Shown in pieces: positions 44,568 to 55,420 of a stretch of 64,000 nucleotides of DNA. The notes beneath the pieces were generated by a model. It did no database searches. It saw only the letters and a program-made list of their open reading frames with translations, and was not told where the DNA came from. Position numbers and translations under genes: made by a program. Origin of the DNA: Rehmannia glutinosa (lineage: Eukaryota > Streptophyta > Magnoliopsida > Lamiales > Orobanchaceae); the NCBI GenBank assembly GCA_016081115.2, contig CM071930.1:49389335-49453334 (forward strand). The letters run 5' to 3'. How positions within the stretch are numbered: the first letter of the stretch is position 1; every line of letters begins with the position of its first letter.

Positions 44568-46010
44568 TGTTAGATAAATATTTTTATTATGATTTTGATG
44601 ATTTTGCTTTTACACCAAAACAATGCTTTTAAATGTTGTCCAAATATTCCTAAATGATTTAAAATATTTTTACTAATTTTTCGGAGTATTTTTTCAAGTT
44701 TATTTTCGACAAAAAATTGGACAACACTTTTAATGATTTTGTGTTAATGTGTTTTTACACCAAAACAATGTTTCTAAATGTTGTCCAAATACTCCCGATC
44801 GGTTTAAAATATTTTTACTAATTTTTCGGAGCATCTCTTGAAGTTCATTTTCAACAAAAATTGGAAAACACCTATGTCTCGTGTTCAACCGGTCGCCTAT
44901 AGGGCAACCCGTATCTGAAGTTGAGTTTTGAAACAGAAACAAGACATTTGGAAAATCCCTTGAGGTCGACCGGTGCCTGAAAGAGAGAAACTGAAACCAA
45001 AACTCTCTGTATTGTAAAAATCAAGGGTTGGACCGGTCCCTATGGGGGGCGACCGGTCGAGCTAGGGGTCGACCGGTCCAACCCCTCTTGGACCGGTCCA
45101 GGTACCTATTTTTGTTGTGTATTCTCAAACTCATTAGTGTGCGACCGGTCTCCTATCCTTTTGACAAATTCTAAATTTAAATCACAGTGCGGATACAACT
45201 TTTCCTTAAATTGTGGGGTTGATTTCTAACAGCTATAATCTTGATTTTAATTGCATTTTTCTATAGATTTTCAATCCCCAATAAGAGCCTATCCATGACC
45301 AATCATCTCCTATAAATAGAGGAATAATTGAAGCAACACAACAAGAGAGCATACAACACAACACAAAAGAAATCAAAATTTGTCTAAGTCCTTATTGTCA
45401 ACATTCTTGTTGTTATAGCCTAAGTATTTCACTTTCACATCTTGAGGTATAGGCTTTATTTCTTGATTACACTTGCACTCAAAATTGTATTATTAATTAT
45501 CGAGTTGTAATCTTGAATTTGTGGTCATCATTCAACACAAGATATCCTTGTGAGTGTTCTTGTGGTAAGAACACACTTAGGTGATCTAGGTGTTAGGTGC
45601 AAGAAGATTGTGGTAATCTTCTTATTGAAGAGTTTGGTGCTCTTTGAGGTGTTGAAGAATTTGGTGTTCTTCAAGGTTGAAGATTGTGGTAATCTTCACA
45701 AAGTGTCGTTGAAGATTGTGGTAATCTTCAAGGGAGATTATGGTAATCTCCAAAGAGGTGTTGTAAGGTGATGTTGTATTAATTGTGGTAATTAATAAAA
45801 TCTTTTTTCTTTTTTAAATCCATCCTGGAGATACTGGGGTGGTAGAGGATTATGCCCTAGGTGGGTTGAACCTCTATAAATCGACGCGTGTTATTTACTT
45901 CCCGCACCTTCATACTTGTCTTGGCTTGTTTGATTCGAAAAGGAGGGCATAACCGATAAAATGGAGATAATCTATTCACCCCCTAGATTATCGTAGCCAC
46001 TTGACTTACG
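44568..46010 (+). repeat. 3' LTR of the plus-strand family B element (about 1443 bp)
   Basis: It starts TGTTAGATAAAT and ends ...CCACTTGACTTACG (the expected terminal CA reads CG). It contains a tandem duplication of about 160 bp (44580-44880), a cluster of ACCGGTC words (44890-45140), a TATA box at 45311-45318, an array of GAAGATT-GTGGT-AATCTTC units (45600-45745) and an U5-like end with GGGTTGAACCTCTATAAAT. It joins MULE transposase sequence at 46011. Confidence 0.88.
45311..45318 (+). promoter_or_regulatory. LTR core promoter (TATA box), family B
   Basis: TATAAATA within CTCCTATAAATAGAGG, followed by an A/C-rich CAACACAACAAGAGAG stretch typical of a plant transcript start. The equivalents are at 51983-51990 and about 36607-36616 on the minus strand. 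Confidence 0.65.
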
Positions 46011-47304
46011 AGGGTATGCATGTGTAGGTTCTTTATATCTATACATGACAGCCTCAACCAATACCTTATTTTTAGCTAGACGATGATCGTGGTTGTTTAA
46101 GTCAATAGAACATTCATAAATATTGCGATATTTGGTCGCAATCCATATATGCCCACCTCGACGCCTAGTAGCACGTATCATCTATGGACAATTTCCATCC
46201 AAGCACCCCACCAAAAATCTAACTTTGTCCGACTTTTTCATCACGTGATGCATATTTTTCAACATACATACTATTGCAAGATGCCGACATAATTCTTCCT
46301 TGTAATGAAAACTTGGCTTTCTTCTATGTCATCTTCTACTGCAATTGAGTTACAACTGCTTGTTTGAGTGCTTGAACGAGGACCCACACCACTCTGACAT
46401 GTTCCCACTGAGTTTTTTATTGGCTGACCATATCGCCCACTTCCCTACCCACCTTCTTGCCCAAAATCCTCTCTGCCTTCGTTTTGCATATATTGTTGCC
46501 TACCTTCATGCCCACCTCTCTGCCCATTTTCATTCACAACCCTCTATGCCTTTTTTTTACACATCTTCTTGTCTATCATGTTGCCCATCTCTCTCATCCA
46601 CAATCACGTGTGTCTTTTTTTTCCACATCTTCTTGCCTACCATGTTGCCCAACTCTCCGCCCACACTCATATATGTCTTTTTTTTTTTTTTGCCCATCTT
46701 CTTGCCTACCATGTTTCCACCTCTCTTCCCACAATTATGTATGTCTTTATTTTGCAATTCTTCTTTTCCTACCATGCTTCTCCCCCCCTTCCACCCCACC
46801 AACATGCCTTGATGGTTTCACAACATCATTTTGATTCCCAAAGTCCTCCCGACCATCATCCTCCTGAGATTGTGACGATGACAAAGCAGGAGTACTATCA
46901 ACGTCATCCCAAAACATAGGGTGATTCTCAACATCCGACATTGTCATACCGAAATCAAAACGAGGATGAGGTTTCTCTTCCACAATGCCTTTGCCTTTAT
47001 CAATGTGGTATGTGAGACATGGCATATTTTCTGGAACAACGGTTTCATTTATCTCAAAGACCACAAGCTCCTGATGATTACTACTAGCTGACTCAAAAGT
47101 TTCCTTGTTCTTTTCCCTAGCAATCAAGCAAAGAGGCATAGACAAAGTCTTCTCTTTATTCATACGAACTAGAACTTCGACATCATCATCATTAATGAGT
47201 GGACATGGCGGCAATGGATCAATGTGTTCATAGCCAAACCAACTGCTTAATTCTATTCCATAATCATCGAGATTGATTTTACACAATGCATAAGATTTCT
47301 CCAA
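46011..47304 (-). pseudogene. MuDR-type transposase, N-terminal half
   Basis: The frame 47304-46747 (185 codons) starts MEKSYALCKINLDDYG and contains PLINDDDVEVLVRMN followed by MPLCL, the pattern of MuDR N-terminal regions. After an acidic MTMSDVENHPMFWDDVD block comes a repetitive linker (46432-46800). The zinc-binding DNA-binding module is then partly readable at about 46010-46200 (CPWMIRATRRRGGHIWIATK, then YECSIDLNNHDHRLAKNK). The catalytic DDE core would lie further on and is cut off by the family B LTR. There is a frameshift near 46300. Confidence 0.65.
46432..46800 (-). repeat. repetitive linker within the MULE transposase
   Basis: About four to five imperfect units of roughly 85-95 bp on the plus strand, with words GCCCATCTTCTTGCCTACCA, TGTTGCCCA and ATGTCTTTTTTTT. 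On the minus strand they encode charged, glycine-rich text (HGRQEDGQKKKK-like) when in frame. Poly(T) lengths vary from 5 to 15. Confidence 0.65.
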
Positions 47305-47785
47305 TAATTCAAAATACGTGACATCGCACGGGAAGAGAGCGGTTTTTGATTACTTTATGGTAAACCTCCAATGAAAAGTATTCATGTCACAGTCCCAAAT
47401 ACCATCCCACATAATCAATATAGGACATGATGTACCACCTGCAAACCAATCTATGATATAAGATAATTAATTAGACATTCTACACAACTGGCCACCCACA
47501 TGCCCACATTTCGGCCCACCCCATTTTTGTTGGCCGAAAAAAATGATTCCACATTTTTTGTCGATTTAAACAATAACTACAATTACGTATTCACTTATAC
47601 ACTATATCTAACAATATCAAACTATACCCATTCCAAAAATCATGTATTAAGTTGTTGTATTGAATAATGTACTTCTTCTTTAATTAAGTTGTTATGTTGA
47701 ATAATGTAATGTATTATTGTATTGTATTTCTTATTTAATGTATTAAGTTGTTGTATTTTATGTGATGTAAGTTCATTATGGGACA

Positions 47786-48222
47786 AGTGGGCGGTGTGAT
47801 GGGCGGTGTGGTGGGCAGATGGGTAGGCAAGCTTATTTACGGAGGCAGTGATCATTATGGGACAAGTGGGTAGTGGGGTAGGCAGATGGGTGGGCAAGCT
47901 TATTTACTGAGACAATGATCATTATGAGACAAATGGGCAGTGGGGTGGGCAGATGGGTGGGCAAGCTTATTTACTGACACAGTGATCATTATGGGACAAG
48001 TGGGCAGTGAGATGGACAGATGGGTGGGCAAGCTTATTTACTGAGACAGTGATCATTATGGGACAAGTGGGCAGTGGGGTGGGCAGTGAGGTGGGCAGAT
48101 GGGTGGGCAAGCTTATTTACTGAGACAGTGATCATATGGGACAAGTTGTTAGTAGAGTGGCAGTGGCGTGGGCAGTCAAGTTGGGGTGGGCACGACAGTG
48201 GGCAGTTGGGTGGGCAATTCAC
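47786..48222. repeat. minisatellite, 66-67 bp units
   Basis: The anchor GGCAAGCTTATTTACTGA recurs near 47827, 47893, 47960, 48027 and 48107 (spacings 66, 67, 67 and 80). Each unit also has ACAGTGATCATTATGGGACA and a GTGGGCAG run. The last unit carries an extra 13 bp of GTGGGC-type sequence. On the minus strand short frames read Pro-Ala-His/Ser-Ala-His text. Confidence 0.85.
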
Positions 48223-48439
48223 CACTTAACATGAAAATGTACATTCTACATGTATTTAATAGCCACAATACCACAATCATTGATAATGTACTTACTTAAC
48301 ATGAAAATGTACATTCTACAAATTGTCTTCAAAACTTATACAAAAACTTAGTTATGAACCAATTCACCACTTAATATTGTCTTCTTTAAAAAGTTCATCA
48401 CAAATTCTAAGTCGATAATCACGGCAACAGTTAGTTTTC

Positions 48440-49180
48440 AATTTGTCAATTGTGCGTCTTGTCACTAATGTCTCCATGTATTTATCAGCCACAATACACA
48501 ATCACTGAAGTTTGCTTGTTGAGGAGGGTGCTCGTGATGGTTAACCGACCAAGCCTCCTTTCATGGCTCGATGCTCCCTCTTTTAGCCCACACATCTGCT
48601 TCATCGCAAATACCGGGGAGAATTTTTGCCATCATGTTGAAGTCCTCAACATACTCAGAAAGAGGATGATTCTTTGACAATGAATCATAAATCATAATGG
48701 GTCAGTTCGAATATTGAGCTCATACAACACCAATGGTTTCCATTCACGTGAGCAATTTCATATACCTTTTCAATGTCGGCCCGCGATAGATGGAACCCGT
48801 CACGTGGTAGCCGACCGGTGACATAATCCATTAATGCCTTGTCAATTTCCCACTATGACCATTTAACCATGCTTTCCATTGATTTTGACCACATTTTTGG
48901 ATATTTTTTTGTCAAATTATTATGTTAAAGTAAAATCATTTTAGTTACAGAAGACAAAAAAGGGAAAGCCAAAAAATTTAAATGTTGCATCTCATACCCA
49001 AAATAAGAAGTCAACTGTGGTCCAGTTGGGCAAGAAACGGTCAGGCCATTGTTTGGCCTTATACACCTCAAAATGCAATAGTTTGTCCACTTGCTGCAAT
49101 GTCAAGAGGATTAGTTCAATTATATAATTAACTAATTTCGTATGAAAATTATATATAGTAAATGGTTTAAATACCGCATC
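48440..49180 (-). pseudogene. Ulp1-like (C48) cysteine protease of the MULE
   Basis: Catalytic landmarks in order on the minus strand: VNGNHW with the His codon at 48733-48735, IYDSLSKNH with the Asp near 48681-48689, and FSDC with the Cys codon at 48498-48500, about 75 codons after the His. Ulp1 domains cleave SUMO-type tags; their role in MULEs is unknown. A base is missing directly after NHW and another after the Cys, so the reading frame is broken twice. The upstream part (about 48830-49180) is non-coding in the visible frames. Confidence 0.65.
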
Positions 49181-49186
49181 ATCGAG

Positions 49187-50240
49187 CTAGCCTATCGGAT
49201 CTCTAATATTGTTGAACCGTGATGCATAGCTAGGTTCAACAGAGCAAGGAACAATGGCGTCTTTATTTTCCTTATTTTTTTGCCACCACTTCTCAAATTC
49301 ATCAATTATTGCCGGAGAAAAATAACGCATTGGATCATACATGATCTTTGGTTTCTTCCTGAGATGGTGAGTTGGCAGTGAATGGCGACTGTAGAGAAGG
49401 TCTCGGCTTCCTAGTCCTCTTGCTCCTACTTTTTTATATATAATTTTGATAGTCGTTGGAGTTTGTATTTTGTCAGGACTAACAATAATATATTCATCAC
49501 CATCAAGTACCTCAGCATCAACTGTTGAAGTCACCAACTCCATCTTTTGAATGACAGACAATAAAGCATTCATTTTCGAAGGGACGTCTTTCTTCATAGA
49601 TTGGTGGGCGATAGGTTGGCACATATGTGGGCACATTAGGATGGCAATGTGGGCGAAGGGTGGTCGGCGAGTAGGCACATTAGAAATATGGGCAGCCTAG
49701 TCGGCAGACATGTGGGCAGATGGAGGAGCAGTAGGATTGTGGGCAGGAATGTGGGCAGACACGTCTGCTAAAATGTGGGCAGGAGATTTTTCAGAAGATT
49801 CTTCATTAGTTATTTTCAATGGGTCGTCCTCCACAAGTACCTCGACTTCATCAAGTTTTTTAGACTTATTGGTAGTTTTGGGCTCTTTTTCAGAAACTTC
49901 AACAGGAAGTGAACATTCCATTTTATCCATGATGCACTTCAACATGGCCTCCAAACGATCTTGTCTTTTTGTAATAGTGGCCTTCATATCATCAATCCTC
50001 ATTCTCAAACCCTTCAAGTCCCACCGCAATTTTGACATCTCTTCATAATGTCTGTCGGCGTACTTCTTCGTCTCATTTTCTTCATCATCTCAGATCCTTC
50101 TCATCCTCCTCATCCAACTCATCCTCTTTATCAATCTCCACACATTCCGGTTTCTTTCTTTTCAAGACATTCGTCTTTGTTTTTTCCTTATTGCTATTTT
50201 GCTCAATATTCTTGCCCAAACAACAACATCAACGGAAATA
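49187..50240 (-). pseudogene. acidic linker between DUF1985 and Ulp1 in the MULE ORF
   Basis: Two minus-strand frames: 50038-49697 (MSKLRWDLKGLRMRIDDMKA, probable coiled coil, then KLDEVEVLVEDD, then a PAHILADVSAHIPAH repeat) and 49678-49187 (contains MRYFSPAIIDEFEKWWQKN, the stretch that precedes Ulp1 domains in such MULEs). They join across a stop near 49690. A CT-rich region (50050-50240) encodes Glu/Asp/Lys runs. Confidence 0.5.
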
Positions 50241-50329
50241 ATCACCATCCGCCTCTGCCTTCATGGCCACCAAATTCAGTGAATAACAACCCGCAAAAAT
50301 ATATAAACAAATAAATAATGATGTTTAAC

Positions 50330-50580
50330 AAAATAATGTGGGCGGGACGGTGGGCGGAGAGAGATGGACAAAGAGGTGGGCGGGATAGTGGGCCTGAGAA
50401 TGTGGGCGGAGTGTAGGCGGGGAGGTGAACATTTTTTTTTTTTTGAGAACATAGAGAATATGCGGGCGGATAAGTGGGCGGGAAGGTGGGCAAGAGGGCG
50501 GGCATTTTTATGGAGACAGAGAGGGTTATGTGGGCGGAGAAGTGGGCGAAAAGGTGGGCGGGAGGGTGGGCATGTTTTTA
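50330..50580. repeat. GTGGGC-rich low-complexity block
   Basis: At least twelve GTGGGC or GCGGGC words in 250 bp (GTGGGCGGGACGGTGGGCGG, GGTGGGCGGGAGGGTGGGC), interrupted by a T run at 50431. The same words occur in the 47786 minisatellite and at 49600-49770, so one motif has spread within the MULE. Confidence 0.7.
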
Positions 50581-50759
50581 AAATCGATTTGAATGTATTT
50601 ATAGAATATTATTTGTGTATAAAGATTAGTTACGTTATCCATATCTCCATGAAGTAAAGTCTTGAAAACTAATTTTGACAATGTTTCAAATAAATGAATA
50701 ATACCACAAGTTCGCTTGTCCAAATGTAGAATACATGGCACTCTGTTCTTATTCTTTTG

Positions 50760-51387
50760 AACGCTTTTCGCACATATCTTGGCGACATCTGGGATAGCCT
50801 CATATGCCCAAACTTGAGTAGCAGGGTGGAAGCCGTATATATCAATATGCTCATACTAATGGTTCGCCTTATGTGTCATTATTTCATGATAGCCCTTAAC
50901 TCTTCCACTCATACAACTATGGGTCTCCTTCACCAAAAATTCAAATGCTACCCGACCCCAAGGATATGAATTGAAAGCACCTAAATCCTCAACTAATTGG
51001 ATATATCTAATTGGATATATTCACTATCAATTTGTTTGCTTTTACGATCTCTAATGAGTAGAGCATCAGAGGAAATACAACAAGGCCAACTTCAAAATCA
51101 TATCCCCGTCACATTTTCCCTTTTTGACCAACTACCTAAAGTGTCTTCCACATCCGATAGACACAATGGGTCAATCCTTCTAAATGTTTTATCAAAAATA
51201 GTGGAAGTAGAAGGAATAACGGACTTAGGACCAAAAGAAAGTCATGTAATCAACAAGAACTCGTTTATTCCAAACTCGGCCTCTTTGTTGTTGATGTGGA
51301 ATATTATCTTGTCATTGATAGATGTATCTTGCCTAAAAAGCAAATGTAGATAAAGTTGGAACTTAATCTTTGCCACATTCCAAAAAT
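50760..51387 (-). pseudogene. DUF1985-like domain of the MULE ORF
   Basis: From the family B LTR junction inwards the minus strand reads LHLLFRQDTSIND, FHINNKEAEFGINEFLLIT, then WGRVAFEFLVKE near 50965 and GFHPATQVWAYEAIP near 50810-50850. These are the ordered landmarks of DUF1985, a domain found in plant transposon proteins with Ulp1. Its biochemical role is not known. The start of the ORF is beyond the LTR insertion. There are frameshifts near 51230 and 51000 and a stop near 50880. Confidence 0.65.
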
Positions 51388-52604
51388 TGTTAGTCAAGTG
51401 GCTACAATAATCTAGAGGGGTGAATAGATTATCCGGTTTTGATTTTGCCCTCTTTTTCGAAAGACTCAAGCAAAAATGAAATGCTAAATGCGGAAAGTAA
51501 ATAGCACACGTCGATTTATAGTAGTTCAACCCACCTAGGGCCTAATCTACTACCACCCCAGTATATCCGGGATGGATTTCAAAAAGAAAAAAAGATTTTA
51601 TTAATTTACCAAAAATTAATACAACACCTTGAGGATTACCACACCCCTATTTCACCACCTTGAGGATTACCACAACCCTCTTACAACACCTTTGAAGATT
51701 ACCACAACCTTCAAACACCTATCACCTAGATCACCCAAGTGTATTCTTACCACAAGAATACTCACAAGGATGTCTTGTGTTGAATGATGACCAAAATCAA
51801 GATTACAACTCAATAATGATTGATACAAAATGAGTACAAGTGTAATCAAGAATTGAAAGCCTAGACCTTAAATTTGTGCAAATGAAAGTGCTTAGGCTAA
51901 TACAACAAGATTTATGAAAGTGTTTGCTCAATTGCTCTTTGCTTGTGTAGAGTGTTGTATCTTGTTGCTTGAATGAAGCCTCTATTTATAGGAGAGGACT
52001 TGGCTTTCATTTCCAGACATTGGCTCCTCCTTGGGGAGTGATTTGCTGCAAAAGAAACCATTTAAAATGATCAATATAGCTATTAGAAATCAATCCCACA
52101 AAATAGGAAAAAGTCATGCAACGCAACGGATAGTTTGCTGATAAACAGGGGGTTCGACCGGTCGCGCAGAGATAAGATTGAAATTGAATTCTGCGAATTT
52201 TAACACAGGGGGACCGGTCGGAGGGGGGTGCGACCGGTCGCCCTTAGCTGTGACCGGTTGGAGCTGAAGGATTTACGAAACAGAGAAGACTGAACCAAGA
52301 GGGTGCTCCAGTGCACGGGCCGCCCGGGGTCGACCACGGTGCCTCTCTCCATTTTTTCTTACGTCCCATTTTCTGTTTCAAAACTCAACTCAGTGCGAGT
52401 TGCCCTATAGGGCGGCCGGTCGAGCTGAAACAAATGTGTTGTCCAATTTTTTTATCAAAAATAAACTCTAAGAAATACTCAAAAAATAGTAAAAACATTT
52501 TAAATCGATCGGAAGTATTTAGACAACATTTAGGGACATTGTTTTGGTTTAAAAACTTATTTGAACAAAATCATCAAAATCATGATAAAAACATTTATCT
52601 AACA
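51388..52604 (-). repeat. 3' LTR of the minus-strand family B element (1217 bp)
   Basis: TGTTAGTCAAGTGGCTAC...TTTATCTAACA on the plus strand. It is shorter than its relatives: only one copy of the AAACATTTTAAATC segment (about 52445-52600) and a reduced palindrome array (51630-51710). It contains GCGACCGGTCGCC and GGTTCGACCGGTCGCG words (52150, 52228). TATA box at 51983-51990 (minus strand). Confidence 0.9.
51983..51990 (-). promoter_or_regulatory. LTR core promoter (TATA box), family B copy
   Basis: TATAAATA on the minus strand within CTCCTATAAATAGAGG, the same context as at 45311-45318. Confidence 0.6.
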
Positions 52605-53778
52605 AACTCCCCTTTTTGATGATTACAAACCAAAACAATTTTTCTCGAGGACGATTTGAAAAACAAATCAATTTTCCGGTTTTACAAGTAAACTATCCGT
52701 TAAACGTATTTCATACAAAGCTCCCCTATCTATGAGCATATCAACAAACAATTATTATAAGTTAGAAGCACAAGCTATAACAAGCTTATATAAGATGCAT
52801 ATAGATATCATGAGCTAAGAAGCTCCCCTGTCACTATACTTATAATCTTTTGCAATTGAGTCCATAATACAAGCCATGGACTAGGTATTCTTGGCTTTAG
52901 AAAGCCATCGCTTATAGCTTTTATTGCGAGCTTTTAATAGCTTCTTTTGGCTAACGAGCCATTTCCTATTTCTCCCCTTTGGAATCATCAAAAGAATGTT
53001 AGGATGATAAAAACATCATACAAGTATATCAAAGTGCGCAAAAGAGACGGTTTATCAACCATTGAGCAATTTTATGCTTAAAATCCAAGGAAAATGGGAG
53101 AAATGTATCATGAAGAGCTCATACGCTCGTTTTGTTTGCCAAAACATGATCTCAATAAGTATAGAAGACTTTTGAAAGCAAGAGAATCATGTAGAAGTTG
53201 AAATTTTCATTGCGACATTTTATCGAACACTTTGTGGGCGTAAAAATTAAAAGAAGTTGTATATAGCCCTTGTAAATGATTCAAGCGAAAAAATTTATCA
53301 CCAAATTACATCAAACATCATACAAAACAACATAATAGCAGAGCTCAACAAGATCATATGCAAAATATGTAAAGAATTATACAAGAAAGCCATAAACTCA
53401 AGGGTTCAACCCAATTGAGCAAAGTAAGGAAAATTCTTACCATTTGATCGGAGAAGATGAGCTATGATGATGATAAACATGCTATATAAGATCCAAGTTG
53501 TGATTAGAATGTATGAAAATCAATTTTGAGTGAAAATTGTGTGTATTTGGCAAAGAGGACAAAAAATGGCCAAAATAAGATAAAATGGCGAATGTTGAAG
53601 ACAGAACCGTTTTAATCAAAATATAGCTCGGGCGACCGGTCGGCGTTGAGAGCGACCGGTTGCCCTCAACCTATTTATCCCATTTTTTTTGTCGTTTTTT
53701 TAAAATCCGAATTTTCAACCAAAAATCCGATTTTTCACCCCCTAGGTTTTAAAAACGTGCAAAATGCAAGCGTAAACC
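52605..53778 (-). other. polypurine tract and pol-LTR spacer, family B
   Basis: AAAAAGGGGAGTT on the minus strand at the LTR border, then about 1.16 kb of non-coding DNA with repeated AAGCT/TAAGC words and a pair of GCGACCGGT words (53633-53662). It holds the unoccupied equivalent (52722-52726) of the site where the family A element inserted in the other copy. Confidence 0.75.
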
Positions 53779-55420
53779 TCATTCAATATGCATTATGCCT
53801 AACCGAGCTCGTATTGATGCAAAAGTCTCGGAAGATAGCGGTTTTGTGAAAATGTCCGCTAATTGATCTTGAGATGGTACAAAAGATATCTCAATTTTTC
53901 GTTTTGAAACACAATCCCTTAGAAAATGATGTCGAATCTCAATATGTTTAGTACGGTTGTGATGAACCGGGTTTTGAGCAATATTTATAGCGAATATATT
54001 ATCACAAAAGATAGGTACGTTTTCAAATGAGCATTTGTAATCCGCTAAGGTTTGTTTCGTCAAAGAAGTTGAGTACAACAAAATGTGGCGAAAATATATT
54101 CGAAGCCGGCCGTTGAAAGAGAAACACGATTTTGCTTCTTTGAAAACCAAGAGACTAGGCAATCGCCTAAAAATTGACATGATCCTAAGTACTTTTTTCG
54201 ATCATCAATATTACCCGCATAATCCGAATCACTATAACCTTTAAGAGAAAAATTTTCATTCTTTGGATAAAATAAACCATATTGAATGGTGCCTTTCAAA
54301 TATCGAAAAATCCTTTTAACGGCACTCATATGAGATTCTTTGGGTATTGCTTTGAAAACGAGCACATAGGCATACGGCATGAAGAATGTCCGGTCTACTA
54401 GCGGTTAAATAAAGTAAACTACCAATCATACCTCGATACTTTGATTCATCCACGGACTTGCCTTTCTCATCTTTGTCAATTTTGACATTTGTTGCCATGG
54501 GAGTAGAGACGGTTCTTCCTTCTTCAATGCCGAACTTTTTCAAAAGTTCTTTTGTATACTTAGATTGTGAAATATAAATACCTTCTTGACATTGCTTAAT
54601 TTGGAGTCCAAGAAAAGAAGTTGAGCTCCCCATCATGCTCATTTCAAATTCTCCTTGCATCAACTTAGAGAATTTCTTACACAAAGAATCATTAGTAGCA
54701 CCAAAGATAATATCATCAACATAAATTTGCACAAGTAAACAATCTTGCCCTTTTTCAAAAACAAAGAGAGTTGTATCAACTTTACCTCTTATAAAACCAT
54801 TTTGTAAAAGAAAAGAACTAAGTCTATCATACCATGCACGGGTGCTTGTTTTAAACCATACAAGGCCTTTTTAAGTTTATAAACATCATTAGGCCTAGAA
54901 AAATTTTCAAACCCCGGAGGTTGTTTTACATAGACTTCTTCTTGAATAATACCATTTAAGAAAGCGGATTTAACATCCATTTGGTAAAGTTTGAAATTTT
55001 TAAAACAAGAATAGGCAAGTAAAATACGAATAGCTTCTAAACGTGCTACGGGTGCAAAAGTTTCATCATAGTCAATACCTTCTTCTTGACAATACCCTTG
55101 AGCTACTAACCTTGCCTTATTTCGAACAATGTTGCCTTGATCATCAAGTTTGTTACGGAATACCCATTTTGTACCAATAATAGTTTGAGATGGAGGACAA
55201 GGTACTAATTCCCATACATCATTTCTTTCAAATTGATTTAACTCCTCTTGCATTTCTAAGAACCAATCCTCATCCTCAATGGCCTCTTTAGCATTTTTAG
55301 GCTCTTTTTGAGAAATAAGAGCTTTCTCGGCAAATTTTCTCTGGGTCATCACTTTGTCAAGGGGATCACCAATAATAAGATCTTTTGGGTGATCTCCCTT
55401 TAATTTCAATGCAACGGGAA
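53779..55420 (-). pseudogene. family B reverse transcriptase and RNase H
   Basis: The reverse transcriptase is largely open from 55409 to 54789: QTIIGTKWVFRNKLDDQGN, YDETFAPVARLEAIRILLAY, YQMDVKSAFLNGIIQEEVY and YKLKKALYGLKQAP. A break near 54840 is followed by a second frame with QIYVDDIIFGATN, the catalytic Asp pair (about 54690-54730). RNase H continues in 54380-53779: GYSDSDYAGN, RTKHIEIRHHFLRDCV and QLADIFTKPL, ending at a TGA soon after MHIE. About three frame breaks, fewer than in the plus-strand copy. Confidence 0.9.

Larger units (their letters stand above)
24995..46010 (+). mobile_element. family B copia element (plus strand), 5'-truncated and split by a nested element
   Basis: Parts: pol remnants 24995-25960, spacer 25961-27132, then, after the nested family A element, 44395-44567 with the purine tract and the 3' LTR 44568-46010. 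The spacer is collinear with the reverse complement of 52605-53780 in the second family B copy. That copy shows the uninterrupted version of the insertion site (TCCCC once at 52722-52726, complement of GGGGA). The 3' LTR ends inside MULE transposase DNA. The 5' end is lost at or before the gap. Confidence 0.85.
46011..51387 (-). mobile_element. MULE remnant with MuDR transposase, Ulp1 protease and DUF1985
   Basis: Minus-strand order: DUF1985-like domain (51387-50760), acidic linker (50240-49187), Ulp1/C48 protease (49180-48440), minisatellite (48222-47786), MuDR-type transposase N-terminus (47304-46011). Plant MULEs of the Ulp1-bearing type carry this set. Both ends are cut by family B LTRs in opposite orientation, so the MULE's inverted repeats, the rest of the transposase and its target duplication are not visible. 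Coding parts contain frameshifts. GTGGGC-based low-complexity DNA is spread through the unit. Confidence 0.7.

Noticed and set aside
45550..45771. ORF with repeated VEDCGNLHK-like text
   Set aside because: Reads through the palindromic LTR array; the similar frame at 36122-36325 has the same origin.
46345..46919. Plus-strand ORFs rich in Cys/Leu/Phe/His
   Set aside because: Antisense to the MULE transposase linker repeats; composition is set by T and CCC runs.
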